NCBI GenBank assembly: GCA_947650285.1
Contig: CANTFL010000518.1
Location: 45,283 to 109,282, forward strand
Reading direction: 5' to 3'
DNA length: 64,000 nucleotides
DNA from: Hyaloperonospora brassicae
Taxonomy: Eukaryota; Oomycota; Peronosporomycetes; Peronosporales; Peronosporaceae
Of this stretch, positions 18,282 to 30,599 are shown piece by piece. Position 1 is the first letter of the stretch. The number at the start of each line of letters is the position of its first letter. A program made the translations under genes and the position numbers. The notes under the pieces were generated by a model. The model worked only from the letters and a program-made list of their open reading frames with translations. It was not told where the DNA came from and searched no databases.

Positions 18282-19315
18282 ATGGATCAATCCACAACCC
18301 TATCTGAGGCCCAAAAGGTCGCGCTTAATAGGCTGACCGCGGCCGTAGGCCCAGAATATGCTAAGTTTCTAGCTGCACAAGGTCTCGATGTGCTCAATGC
18401 ACGAGTCGAGACCTACATGCAGTAGGAAACTGCTCTTTTGGGACAGGTTGAAAAGCGAGTAGCGTTGGTTATACCAACACGCTACGTGGCAATGCCACCA
18501 GGAAAGGCTAAGCCTCGTCCCCTTCGAATGGACGTTAAACATTACTCCGGGAAGGAGGGGGAACCTTGATTCCCTGGATCCGTTAGATTGAGATGGCCAT
18601 GAGCTCTGGTCTTATCTCACTGGAGTTCCAGCGGGCCTTGCTTGCTATCTCCAAGCTCGATGGAAGAGCTGTAGAGTGATCTCTGACGTGTGGCACGTCG
18701 GTCGACTTGGCATTTTTAACATGAGATTTGAGTAAGCTAGACCTTTTGCGAGTTTTTTTGCAGCCTAACCAGACTTATCGCGTGCGCTCACGCTTCTTGT
18801 CTACACGTCAGGTTACGAATGAGTTAACGGACTATGTCCAAGAGTTGAGAACTCTGATGGCTGCTATGCAGTCTGACCCTCTCCCTGAGACATTCTATGT
18901 TACTGTCTTTATGAAAGGTCTTCGTAATTGCATTGCCAGGACCGAGTTGTTTAGGGTTCATTCCTCTACTTCTAAGAAAGCTGTTAGCATCGCTCAAAAT
19001 GCTGAGCACAACTTCAAGTCGGCCAGACTGGGTTGGAATGGGTACAGCCCAAGCTTTGCGAGGGCAATATCTGCGAGCACCTCGGCTTACTGTAAGCCAT
19101 AACCGATGGATCTCAGCCATACTAAAGATGAAGGTGAAGCTAAGCTTCATGTTTCAGAGCAACGACAGGAAGTTAGACGCTGTTATATGTGCGGAAGCAC
19201 TAAACACTTGCGTCTCACTTGTCGTTTGCGTAAGCAACAACCGACTCCTTTGGGTCGAAACCCCATCCCCAACCAGAAACCTGGTATGGCACGGGGAAAC
19301 GTCGACACACAATAG
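18282..19315 (+). pseudogene. B gag, several stops
   Basis: Starts at ATG 18282 (MDQSTTLSEAQKVALNRL). A TAG follows at 18423, and another stop after KHYSGKEGEP. The capsid core reads QTYRVRSRFLSTRQVTNEL ... YVQELRTLM ... VFMKGL (18728-19102). The nucleocapsid carries an intact CCHC knuckle, CYMCGSTKHLRLTC (C-x2-C-x4-H-x4-C), at about 19180-19220. A similar but more decayed capsid core occurs at 40417-40659 on the minus strand. Confidence 0.88.
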
Positions 19316-19419
19316 GTGCGGGACACCCGACTGGGGTAGAACTGAGTTATGTTGCTTCTCTACGAGGTATAGTGAAAAAGGGCTTATCCCCACTGAGCTA
19401 TGTGCCTGCCAGCACAGAG

Positions 19420-19800
19420 CGTAGATACAAGCATGGAGTTTTCGTCGCTAAGTTGATAGTAAAAGGCTTTGAGAAGCATTGGTCGATCCTAATCGAATTC
19501 GGAGCATCATGCAATTATGCTTGACGTCAGGTCGTTACGGGAAGCAAGCGATATGCTGAAGCGCTCAAAGCGCATGAAGGTGATTCGATCACCGTTCGTT
19601 GATCGACTGGTAGTCGCGTCACGGTGCCTAAAGTTCCGTTGAACATGGGCGTGAAGTTTTTGGACCTTGACAGCATTGAACGCTGTCTTGTCCTCGATTT
19701 GAATTCGAGATATGATCTCATCCTCGGTATGGCTTGGCTTGAACGCCATGAGCCATGGATTGATTAAAGGTCTCATACCTTAGGCGCCATGCGCAATGTT
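19420..19800 (+). pseudogene. B aspartic protease remnant
   Basis: The C-terminal half is clear: CLVLDLNSRYDLILGMAWL then ERHEPWID, the standard end of these proteases. The N-terminal half, which should hold the catalytic D-[ST]-G, is broken (the aligned DNA reads GGAGCATCATGCAATTATGC, equivalent to G-A-S-x-N). Stops interrupt both ends. Confidence 0.75.
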
Positions 19801-20680
19801 CCTAGGGAAGCTTTGGAGAGTTATGAACCCACCTTTGCTAGGCAACAAAAGCGCTTTTGGTGCGAGTCATTGAAGAAAGATGTCAATGTGCTGGACATTG
19901 GTATGTCAGGGTTTGGTTAAGTCCAATGTTAATGACATTAATATTCAGCGGAGCTCTTTCACCGTATGTGAAGGAATTTATACTCCGTTGAGTGATACTC
20001 GTTGTGATACTGAGTCACTGCATGCTGCAGGCATGGTTGGCCTAGGGCCGAGACATCAAGAATGTAATTTTTCTGATGTAAGTGGGGCGGCACATTAAAT
20101 TTCACCTAGTGAGCGCGGCCGAGGTGGCACCTCACTGAATGTCCGTAATGACATTGTTGGCGAGAATACATAGTACCCAGGCTAGGCCCGGATGCTGTAC
20201 GTGAAGTGGTACGTGTAAATCCATTGGGTAAATTGTTTGAGTTACGTAACACTTCATCAGATGTCTTGCAAGACATGAGCTCTCGTATAGAGCATGCTAA
20301 GGTAGATAGCAACCACGGGGACCCTACTGTCCCGGCCTCTAGGAGGCGTAAGGTTTCTTCGAGAAAACAATCCCAGCGTAGGGTGGAAACTGTTAAGCGC
20401 CCAACTTCTAATAAGTCACGAAGTAATATTAGTAATAATACACTATATACACTTTTCAATGGGTTGACTGACCAGATTGATGGCAATATTAGTCTTGAGA
20501 CTCTTCCATCCAGGGATTTTCTCTTTGACCTAGACGAAATGTCTGACGTCGAATCTAGCCAAGCCTTATAGGCAGGAGAATTATCCGAGTTAGTGGTCAA
20601 TCGGCCGGATAATGAGTTGATCTCATCCTCGTTATTGGACGAGTCTTTTTTAAGGACACAAAGGCGGCATTAGATGCCCG
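19801..20680 (+). pseudogene. B linker between protease and RT
   Basis: This low-conservation spacer is typical of this family. One open part (20206-20574) encodes a basic Ser/Arg-rich stretch (SRRRKVSSRKQSQRR) followed by an acidic end (FDLDEMSDVESSQAL). No enzyme motif was found. Confidence 0.55.
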
Positions 20681-20689
20681 TAGTGGATC

Positions 20690-21640
20690 TTCGATCCTTA
20701 AGGATCCTCATGATCCGTTCTATCTTTCGGTAAAGCAGTTTAAGGACGTGGTGTGTCACATACCACCGTCCGTCTCACCTCCTGGTAGAAGTGTACGTCA
20801 TGAAATTGACTTGGTTCCTGGAACTTAATACTGCGTAATACACGGCAGTAGCCTTTACCGAAGGAACAGTGTGGCGTCATTGACGACTTCTTTCGTGCAA
20901 AGAACGCGTCAGGAATGGTACGTGAGAGCAAATCTCTCCATTCCACACCGACCTTGTGTGTCAAAAAGCCCAATGGGAAGTGGCGAATTGTTCATGCTTA
21001 CAATAAGCTTAATGCAGCCACCATCCCGGCTCAGACACCAATTCCGAGGAAGAATGTTCTTCAGAACAATATAGTGGGATGTACAATGTACAGTGCGCTC
21101 GACTAGTTGATGGTTATTACCAGCCTTTCATGCGGGAAAGCGATATTCCGCTGATAGCGGTCAGCACTCCAAGCGGGATGCTCTGGGAGTGGCTTGTTAT
21201 GCCGCAAGGGTTATCAAATGCCCCGGCTGTATATAATCATCTTGTGACAAAATTACTCAGACCTCACCGAGGATATGCACAGACGTACTTCAATGACATC
21301 TTTGTCCATAGTCGTGCTATGAACGGTCGGTCAAATGTATACAATCACATTAACAATTCACGAGCCTTACTTGAGTGTATGCGCACGAATAAGTTGTACG
21401 CCAATGCGTCTAAGTGCATCTTTGGTGCAGAAGAGATTGCCTTTTTAGGGTGTTTTATTGGTAAGCGAGGCCTTCGAGCGGATACCGCTAAGGTAAAGCC
21501 ATAGTTGATTGGCCGGTTCCAAAGGACCAAAGGACTTACGTAAGTGGCTTGGCCTTGCCAATTATTTACACAAGTACAGTGCGAATTACGCAGACATGTC
21601 TCGGCCATTATCCAATCTTCTTCAAAAGGATGTGGAAAAG
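20690..21640 (+). pseudogene. B reverse transcriptase, active site changed
   Basis: Segments in order: HEIDLVPGT, LCVKKPNGKWRIVHAYNKLN (20950), IPAQTPIPRKN, LVDGYYQPFMRE, LWEWLVMPQGLSNAPAVYN, then the active-site box as YFNDIFV, in which the first Asp of the usual YxDD is Asn, and FLGCFIGKRG. Frame changes occur near 20830-20900, 21110 and 21500. The Asp-to-Asn change would abolish polymerase activity. Confidence 0.9.
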
Positions 21641-21655
21641 TGCTAGACTAGCACA

Positions 21656-22100
21656 ATGGATGATGCTTTTAAAGCTTTAAAGGAGAGTCTCCTTCATGCG
21701 CCTATCTTGGCTTTGCCTGATCCTGATCGATCTTTCAGTGTCGTCTGTGACGCATCTGACTTTGCCATAGGCAGCGCTCTGTTACAGACAGATTTTGATG
21801 GACGGGAGCGCGTCATTGCGTTTGAGTCCCGACAGCTGAAGGCTGCAGAAAAAGAATATCCTGTTCATGACAAAGAGCTACTTGCAATAAAGTATTCTAT
21901 CGTCAAATTTACAGTTTATTTTCTTTTCTCTAAGCCGTTTGTGATCTATACAGGTCATGCATCACTACGCACTGCGACCCAGTCGCCCCACCTATCTCAG
22001 GAAATGGCTCGTTGGCTTTCCTTCTTTGCCGAGTACAACTTCGAGGTGAAGTATAAGCCGGGCAAGCAGAATACTTAGGCAGATACATTATCACGCAGGA
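21656..22100 (+). pseudogene. B RNase H
   Basis: A long open frame contains SFSVVCDASDFAIGSALLQ (first catalytic Asp), EKEYPVHDKELLAI (Glu) and FVIYTGHASL, where family A has YTDH, so a catalytic Asp is Gly here. It ends with MARWLSFFAEYNFEV and a TAG before ADTLSR. Confidence 0.9.
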
Positions 22101-23580
22101 CTGACTATGAGCTTTCTCATGTTACGACTCTGTCATCTTCGGCCACTGACCTCATTCGTTCGGCATATGCCAAGAATGAATACTGTGTAGCTCTGCTACG
22201 TGCTCTAGAGAGCGAGGAGTTGAAGGACTTAGTATAGAATTGTCGGCACGATTACGTGCGAGTCTGCATCGATATTCCATCGATCAGGGCCTGTTGTGCT
22301 ATAGCACGGATGTGGAGGATACATTTCGCATCGTTGTCCCTCATGATGAGGAGTTGAAATATCGGATCCTCTATGAGACACATGATACTGCGTTGAGCGG
22401 CCGCCTTGGTCGTGAGAAGACCTATACTCTATGATCCAATGTTATTTGTGGCCCAAACTTTACAAATGGGTGAGCACATACTTGCGTATGTGTAAAACGT
22501 GTCAACGGGTGAAACCCTCACCTCACGCAGCCGCGCCGCTGGCTAGTTTTCATGACCCAAGGGGTATTGGGAGCCCATCATCATGGATTCCCTGTTCGGT
22601 TTATCGAAAGATGCGCATAGCAATACGAGTATTGTGGTATTTGTCGACTGTATGAGCAAGATCGCTCACTTAGCAGATATGCCGGATACCATTGTTGGTG
22701 AAGGTACAGCTACCCTGTTTATTGATCGAGTGTTTCGACATCACGGTTTGCCGTTTGCAATTGTCTCTGATAGAGATCCTCGCTTCACTGGGAAGTTTTG
22801 GAAATCCATCTTCAAGGTGCTCGGCACACGTTTGGACATGTCCTCAGCGGATCATCCGCAGCCTGATGGTCAACCCGAGCGACTGAATCTCATCATCGGT
22901 GACATCGTGCGCAGTGTTTGCATTGAAACGCATAAGCGTTGGAGTTTGATGCTCCCTGTAGTTGATTTTTCGTTTAATAACGCCGTGCATGCCTCCACCG
23001 GCTACACACCTTTTATGTGAATGGTCTCACCCACCCTCGCGTTTCATTAACGCTACCACTACGTGGTTCAGGGCTTGAGGGGGGGGATTTGCCGATCAGC
23101 TTGCTAATATCAGGCCTGCTACTGTTCAAAACAGGTAAGCGAGTTTCTCGCAACGCGATTGGATGTCTTACGACATGTGCATGACGTACTGGCTGATAGC
23201 CAAGACAAGTAGAAGGAAAAAGATGATGCTAAAGGCAGAGGTTGTATTGAATATTATTATGTCGGAGACCAAGTTCTACTCAATGATAAAAACCTAGCTA
23301 CAAATGTAGTGTCTGCTGTCTTGAAGACAAAGTTGCTTCCGCGCTTCATTGGACCATTCACAGTCGTCGCCAAGAAGGTTCTTGCGTATACGCTCAACCT
23401 TTCGCGCAAACTGCGCACACACCCATTGTTCTACATGGGCTTGTTTAAGCTGTATCAGGATCCGTCCCACGTGAACGTGGGGGCGTTTGTGCCGCATAGG
23501 TTGGCCTTGTCATCGGTTGCTGAAATTGTATCAGAAGGTCTAGCTGAGCCTCCATCCGGGCTTGGCCCAACTCCAACGCC
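22101..23580 (+). pseudogene. B integrase: zinc domain, core, C-terminal domain
   Basis: The zinc domain (22240-22655, two frames) reads ETHDTALSGRLG ... CKTCQRVKPS; the second His is Arg. The core (22583-23020) has MDSLFGLSKDA, SDRDPRFTG and GQPERLN, keeping D, D and E. The C-terminal domain (23309-23500) has LLPRFIGPFTVV and LRTHPLFYMGLFKL. Frame breaks occur near 22435, 22580 and 23020. Confidence 0.88.
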
Positions 23581-24490
23581 TTGACACGGGATCGCATCGC
23601 GTCAAACGCACTCTGGGTCTTACCCAATGTCTCACGGAGATCACTCATCTCGAAAAGCATCTTCTCATGCTCCTCTTCGGTATACCGACCACCCCCGACG
23701 CTGCTCGATGAGCATGGGAACCTCCAGTTCCATGTGGAGCGAATCCTGATACGACATCGTCGTCAGGGTCAATATCAGTATCTGGTGAAGTGGAGGGGGT
23801 ACCCGGAGTCGAGAAACTCATGAGAGTTTAAGATACCCCTTCGGCAGGATTGCCCATACGCCGTTGATGTTTTTGAACATTGTGGCAGGGATCATCCCTC
23901 GCCCAATATCGCTTCTCACCAATAGTGGTGGAGGCAGGTGGGTATTTAGGCACCGCTTGACCAGCAACCACATCAACCGGCACAGCCGGAGCATAGCGTG
24001 TGCGAGTTCGCAACTGGCATCTGGCCTTAAGCTTGGCGTAATCATGCCGAAGCTTTCGTTCTAGACAAACATTTGCCACATCGGCTCTTGCTCTGAGAGC
24101 TAACACGCTGCTGAGGTGTCGTTTCCGATTCACCCAGCGAACAAAAGCGCTGTCTTCTTTATCGGGAAATTCACCTACGAATAGGAGGATGGGTATACCT
24201 TTCATCGGTGGAACCGGTGAATCTCGAGCTTGCGTGTCAAGTCGCAACTTGTATTGACTCTGAGTCGTTAAGTAAAGTTGCAGGTACCTCTCGCGAAGTA
24301 CCTGTCGACTCGCCACCTCATCAGAAGATATTAACTGAGCGCCAATGACCCATCTTGCCAAAGAACGACCTGTCGTTTGGCGTATACGCTCTTCCACACT
24401 GATTGGGGTAAACAGATAGTCACGACGACCCTCAAGAGTTGCAGCAATCTGCATACGGCGCTGAGCGCTCTCCTCTCGTTGGATAGCCAA
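23445..24490 (-). pseudogene. B antisense gene: charged protein with coiled-coil part
   Basis: Opposite to gag-pol, a 220-codon frame starts at 24490 (MAIQREESAQRRMQIAATLE) and encodes an Arg-rich helical protein with RRDYLFTPISVEERI, ILLFVGEFPDKEDSAFVRWV and DYAKLKARCQLRTRTR. A second frame (23660-23445) encodes a short heptad-like helix (FDAMRSRVKALELGQARMEA). The two are in different frames, so the gene is broken between them. Position and orientation match the A2 antisense gene, although I see no clear sequence similarity. Confidence 0.6.
23581..23823 (+). CDS. B integrase chromodomain
   Basis: The second half of the frame is a chromodomain: FHVERILIRHRRQGQYQYLV, KWRGYPESRNS. The last residues, which should contain W-E-P, are cut by TGA. 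The first half overlaps the opposite-strand coiled-coil ORF and is not conserved. Confidence 0.82.
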   Translation: MTRDRIASNALWVLPNVSRRSLISKSIFSCSSSVYRPPPTLLDEHGNLQFHVERILIRHRRQGQYQYLVKWRGYPESRNS

Positions 24491-24840
24491 CTGTTGTTGT
24501 CATCGAGCAGATTAGTGATGATGGCATCGCCCACGATAAGTGTTTGATGCGGCGCCTATAACGCCTTGGCTTCTCCACGCTCAACAAATGGGTTTCATGC
24601 AGTATAAGGCGGTGCTTCTTGCACTAGTAAGTCGGACATTGTCCTCTCTTTACCATAGATATCGGTATCGCTACCATACCCACCTCCACAACGATGCCGA
24701 GGTAGGACGAGAGAGTCGCGAACTCGTGGGGTGGCGATGCCATGGTGATTTGTGTTTTGCCAACCGGACAGGTTGAAGCGCACACACACCGTACTTTTCG
24801 AGGAAAGAATTCGTTTGACGTTTTGTCAAGACGTCAGTCT

Positions 24841-24852
24841 GGTGGTGGAGGG
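24841..24852 (+). other. B polypurine tract
   Basis: GGTGGTGGAGGG lies directly before the 3' LTR start TGTAACGGGG. Confidence 0.7.
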
Positions 24853-25384
24853 TGTAACGGGGTTTAACGTCGACTGGTAGTCGACAATAGGTGTGGTGCA
24901 CACAAGGGATGGGATTTTCTTCAAAGTTATATTCGAACACAGCATCAATTATTGAAGACTGATGTCTGTCAACAATTGATTACGAGATCTTTTGAGAGGT
25001 TTATTTAGTACATTAGCGAGTAGGTTGATTTATTTGTTACAAGGTGTTCTTTTCGGTTAAAAGAAGAAATAAAATCCAGTTCCCATTTTAATCCAAAAGA
25101 CACGTGCCTCTCTGAGGCGTCTTGCGATAGTTAAGGAAATAGCAACGCTTTGTTAAGGCAGCTACTCCTTGTGCACTTTGTGCGTTTGATTCTGTATATC
25201 GTTTGGTCCCCCTGGAACAGGGACCGTAAGCTCTCTGAGCTTGTTGACTCGTTGAGTCGGGTTCTTTGAACTAACCCTTGGCTCTCTGATCTGTTGACTA
25301 TTTAAGTCAGATTCTCTGAACCTTAAGTTGCTCATTGAGCGTTAAGTCTTCCTCTGGCTTAAGGAGCTGTGTAAGTCCGCTACA
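24853..25384 (+). repeat. B 3' LTR (532 bp)
   Basis: Starts TGTAACGGGG, ends CGCTACA. It matches 17692-18223 without net length change. The 51-bp repeats are more diverged here. The next base begins the family C arm (CAATATGCGTCC). Confidence 0.92.
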
Positions 25385-25830
25385 CAATATGCGTCCAAAC
25401 GCAGTTGAGGAAGTTCGGGGATAGCTTAAATTCCTTTTTTTAAAAATGCAGGAGTGATCTTCGTGGTGTTGAATTGATCTTCCCGAGGATCGGTAGGCCA
25501 AAGAATCCGACTCGGAAAGATTAACGACACTTGTGCACTCGAAAGTAAATTGGTGTCTTACCAAATGTTATCCAACTAAAGTTTAAACCTTTGACTCAAC
25601 CTATTTCTTTCATTAGGATGTATCACCACATGTCGTCTCGTGCTCCGGTGCCAAGCTTAAATCTCCCATCGCAATTGGTGATCAATGTCAATTATCCCTA
25701 ATAGTTATCTTTCAAAATGCGGTGTATGAGATCACGTTTCTTACTATGAATGACGTCACCCAATATCGCGTACTCCAAGTTCATATCCTCCTAGACCGCA
25801 ACAATATAGATCGCGCTATCCCATATCCCG
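25385..25830 (+). repeat. Unit b left arm (outer part missing)
   Basis: Begins CAATATGCGTCCAAACGCAG directly after the B 3' LTR. It matches the reverse complement of 33955-34400 at roughly 85% by eye, for example TTCGTGGTGTTGAATTGATC and AGGATGTATCACCAC. In unit e the homologous place is preceded by the CTCGCGATCTTG segment, which is absent here. Confidence 0.8.
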
Positions 25831-26959
25831 TTGCCTAATACCACGGTGTGTGGTGCACCTTATCCTGTGTCTCACACCTACTAATAAACTAGTGCTTAGA
25901 TGCACCGTGGTCTAGGATCTACAATTCTTGATCCGATTTGATATAATAGCACTTTTATTTACCGCTAAAGCAAGATGTTAACTAAGATCGTGCCTCTCAT
26001 AAAGATGCTGCATCATGTAACTCACTACGCCTTCTTCTTCTTCGGTCCCGCGGCGTCATCCGCTTTTGGTAGCAAATTGCTCTGGTGATTGCGACCTACG
26101 TCAGATCTAACCAAATTGTAGCAAAAGGCCTTGGATAACTTCAATGGTGCATCTGGTATCGGATCCCCCAAACGGATGCAACTGGTACTGGATCGCTTTT
26201 AGTGAGCTTAACTAGCATCTCCAACGGTCGTGACTGGCGGCTAATTAACCCGGTGGTGCCGACTGGAGCGGCTGATCCACTATGATCTCACCTAATTCAT
26301 GTCCAGGAAGTGATAAGGGATGGCGAGAAAGCTTCTGATCACGGTTAAATATAGTAAACCCTATGATGTACGCTCGAGGCGAATCAACTTTACGACGTAT
26401 GTTTGCGTGTATTATTACCCTGTCCTTGATCAAGAAGCCTTGACGTACAGACTTAGGCACTTGTGTATGTGGATCTACCTTCGACAATATGATGTCGCGT
26501 ACTGCGACGGTCGAAAAAATGCGCTTCGTGATCAACCCCGTCAAAGTGATGGCCAAGAGCAAGAGAGTTGCAATTTCTGCAATTCCGTATCGTCGTATGA
26601 GTCACAGGCTCAGACTGCGTACTACTAACGCCTCAATCGCCCGGTTAGGTGACTACGAAATCTAGAATGAAATGTCGCTCGCCTCAAATCACAACTATTT
26701 GCATCGATGCAATCGCATCATTCTGATAAAACAAATTAAAAATGTCTTCATTACGGCAGCATACACATAATGGTTCTGACCAATAACACGCAGCTTTGAC
26801 ATAAAAGACGAAAATAGGTTTGGACCTGGTCCTAACCTAAGCTCACCACAATGTCGCTTAAAGCCAAGGGTACAATCTGCCACGACCAAGATTGTCTCGA
26901 GACTTGTATAACAGAGCATATGAAAAATAAGATAGTATGGCTAGCTATAAATAAGGTCT

Positions 26960-27100
26960 TGATCGGATGTTTAAGAAAGCTTTTGATCAAGACGTCCAAC
27001 TTTGTCAGCTGCAAGTTCAGATTTGTGACTTGAAGTCGGAAGCGATATTGCGATCAAAAATCGAAATACTCTTCGATATCGCATTAATCTTCTCGCGACA
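26960..27100 (+). pseudogene. Possible remnant of unit b antisense coiled-coil gene
   Basis: One frame reads MFKKAFDQDVQLCQLQVQI then DLKSEA, similar in spacing to FKRATKFCEELE ... LQDEIYKQAAKIVDLKQKL of unit e. It lies at the expected place and orientation (plus strand, inside the left arm). The match is short and may be fortuitous. Confidence 0.3.
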
Positions 27101-28499
27101 GTAGTAACTTAATCTTCTATCCAAAGCCTGCACATCAATCTATCACCGTATTTAAAACAAATACACGTCCGAGAGTAACGGTCACCCCGTTCTTCAAACT
27201 CATCGAAGCGAGCCTAGTCATATCAATAAGGAATCCTGGTGTCCTTGCGCAATCTTTGCCTTCCCAGCTTGCTCCGTCTATCGATACATTGGCGGCCCGA
27301 CGAATTACTTAGATAAGGAAATGGAATGAATTCGTTGCACCCACGCCATAACTCGATAGAGAAGAAATGTGTAATCTTGGCTATGCCAGGCAAGCAACTT
27401 TTTTATATCCCGCTTATCTATCCTGCTACGTATCACACACTCCGCAGCGCCCTTTTCTATTTAAATCTCTACTCCGAGACCGATTCTCCCCAGATATATA
27501 TTCTCTCTGGTGACGCTTTATGCGAACACGGAGGCGCTGTCAGATTTTTCAATGATATTGGGGCCCCAATGTTCGATCTACTTGCAATTCATCATCTGCT
27601 CAAATGTTGCCCTGTTCTGCCCAGCCAACAATCTAAACGAGTGTAGCCCAGTTAACCTTGGATTGTATGTCCGTTTAGTGTCCAATTGGACGAATTTATC
27701 CAATTCTCACTCCGCCTAGCTCTGCATGTCCGCTTCTTCTCAAGGTTTGAAATTGCCACTTGTTCACGTCGATTTCGATCGCCGCGATAAATAGTCATGA
27801 ATTCGGGAACATACTTTAAACAAGATCACCTTAAAATCGATTTCATGGCTGCATTCTATTTTGAGCAACTGTTGACAATACCGATTGGGTTTAGTTCGAC
27901 ACCGTCAGAAACTGTGAAAATCGAAATATACGTTGCTAATTTGCTCTGCAGATTGAGCGCCCAATCCGGGTCCAGCTTAGTACTATGACCAGAGACGTAA
28001 TTAAAAATTGCGATTTCGATAAGTTATAAAGCGATCTTATAATTAATTCTTTATGGCAATTTTGACGAACAATGTGATTAAAACATTCTGTTGGACCCAT
28101 CTTCTAGCGCTTTTCACGCATAGATAGAGAATATATTTGTAACCTGGACTTAATGCTCAGCGACCAATATCTCATTTAGACCACCGAATTGTCGAAAAAT
28201 TATTCTGCTGCGCCGTGGAGTAAACAGTTATAGCGTCTATTGCAAACCATATCGAATATTCCGACACTAGCTAAATTAGTGCGTATTATAGCACCTTGTC
28301 TTGTCACACTTCGAATATCCCATGCCTAAAATTTCTATATCATCTGAGTTCTTTATACTTTCAAATTTGACTTTTCTTGGTTGTCTGGCCGAGGTCTGGA
28401 TCCTGATCGCCATGCGCAATATATAAAACATCTTTTCACGTCTATATACAGCCTGAATGCAAAAGTTTATTGCAATTAATAAAATACAACATCCTTGCA

Positions 28500-30100
28500 A
28501 AGCTTTAATACTCGTAAAAAAATAGATCAACATTTATTGTTTTATCGGTCTCGTGCAATTGAAACACCTTCAATCAATATCGCCTTACTCGTTTGAGATA
28601 CAACTCTGGAGGTATTGCTTAGCTATTGAACTCTATCTAGCTCACCCAGAACGGACCGTCATCTGCTATCTCATTACTAAAATGGATGGCACCCGACAAC
28701 CGTGACAGCGCGTGTTTTTGACACGATTTTACGTCTAATATCTTTTCCACCTCTCATTCGACTTCCGCTAGATGCCCTTATCAATTTTTACGGGCAACAT
28801 TAGCTCATATAATATTCTTGCTTATTGTTTTTGAATGCAATATTTTCGTTAGGCGTTATGGGAACATCCTGAATGGTATTAGCTTCAAAACGTGCACTAA
28901 GAAAAACAATTAGAAGGAAGCCCTGTGTGATCTTCATATTTCTTAGCCGCCCGAAGATAACTATGTCACATATGATCTGTCGTTCGCGTTCGGTCTTCCG
29001 AACCCCAATCAACGTGCAGCAAACTTATGATTCGAGATCTATGTTTAGAAGATCCTGATCTTCATCATGGCGATCAGGTGATCTTGGATTGCGATTTTAA
29101 GCGACATGACCCACCACTATTGCACGCTAATATTGACGCTGAACATCGTATCGCCACCTGCGTAAAGCTCGATCTTGCAATTTTAGTATAACTTTTAAAG
29201 GTAAAGGGTGCTCCCAAGGTCAATCGTGGGTGCCTACCATAAATTAAACTAACTAAACGTGTTTTCCAACAGATTCGATCTTGCGCTGTGTTAATCGCAA
29301 AGACCAAGATATCTATCATTTTGTCCCAATCTCCTTGTTTGCGTCGGTACCATTTGTCATGATTGCACTTGTCCGAGTTGCATCATTTGCTTTTCAATTC
29401 CATATAATAGCGGCCTGTACGCCTTGTTAACCTTCTGTTTTGCCCTAAGATCCTATTTAACGCTCTTAAAAAATATGAAACCAGGATCTCGCCCATGACG
29501 TACTCCCTCGCTCATATTAAACCGCCAAAGTTCGTTTTATTTTTCATTATCTGACATTTTATGGGCAGTACGGGAAAATTGGCTTTCGTAATCATATAGC
29601 CTGAGAACAGATCGACTAGTTGGACCAGAAGCGTTGTTTTTCCTTTAGATTATCGTGGTAGCGAAAAATATTAATCATAGCCAAATTTGTAAAGGGTAGT
29701 CGCTTGCACGTTACCCGGCGATTCGACACGACCGTACGAGTGTCCTTTGCCCGTCTCGCAGTCTACGCATTAACCCACGTGGCGCGGTAATGATGGATAC
29801 ATCTTGCTGAAGAAGCTCTGCGACTATCGAGCACATTGACACAATACGATCTTTTATTACAACCCCTTATCGGAGGCAGAATATTAACGACAAAGTTGAT
29901 TCACTTCATAGTATCGTGTAACCACGACACACGCCTTGGATTTCCTGCTTGAAGCCTGGCCAGTGCGAGCACTTTTATCCTGCGCTTCCTCTATACGATC
30001 GATACGCATTTGATGCACGAATCCCCTTTCCAAAAGCGGGATTAATTGCTTTTTCTCACTTCAGTTTAAGTTATTGCCGTCATCTTGACTACTAGTTCGT
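28500..30100 (-). pseudogene. Unit b integrase remnant
   Basis: The best part is 29319-29074, with FAINTAQDR followed by the GRHPRLTLGAPF segment, which equals FAINTAQDRVHGDTPFYLI and SPRSTFKATLPL of unit e (58003-58497). DNA upstream (29330-29560) also aligns with the e integrase core at low identity. Stops are everywhere. Confidence 0.6.
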
Positions 30101-30599
30101 CTAAGTCGGGCATAATGAACCTATCCAGCCGGTTAATCGTTATCAGATTTTGATATGTTTGGTCGGAAGTTACGATAAATCATTCTTGCGCTATGGTGCT
30201 TCGCATGCTTATAGGTCTCCGCTCTGGTTTAAATCGCTCTTTACGTGTAGGAAGTCCCTGATTGGACGTGATCGAAGCTTCTCCAACGCATTGTGACGTA
30301 GTAATTGCAATCCGATAGCTTTGTCATCCATCTCACCACGCATCTGCCTGATCGCCAAATTTAAACAGCCCAAATTAGGTCTGGACTTCGAATATGATCC
30401 ACGAGATGTATAAGATGAGCATCAATTCTCAATATTCTGACTCGTTGACGATAAGATCAGTGGTTAACTCGGAATATAAGGCTACGATCGTCCACCTTGG
30501 CAGATTCCATTGGATCGCACTGTAGAGTCAACCCTTCCGTTTCACTCTAGCCTATCTATCGAAGCTAGCGATAACGAAGCGCTCATCGCCTTCGACCGT

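Larger units (their letters stand above)
17692..25384 (+). mobile_element. Ty3/Gypsy LTR retrotransposon, family B
   Basis: This 7693-bp element has two 532-bp LTRs, primer-binding site, gag, protease, RT, RNase H, integrase with chromodomain, an antisense gene and a polypurine tract. Proteins are homologous to family A at moderate identity, but the DNA lacks the short inverted repeats that fill A. All frames are interrupted, and catalytic residues are changed in RT and RNase H. The flanks (GGGTA left, CAATA right) do not form a duplication, and the right flank is the inner part of a family C arm. Confidence 0.93.

Noticed and set aside
24331..24534. Possible secreted RxLR-type effector among small ORFs
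   Set aside because: No small ORF in the window showed a signal peptide followed by an RxLR-EER arrangement.
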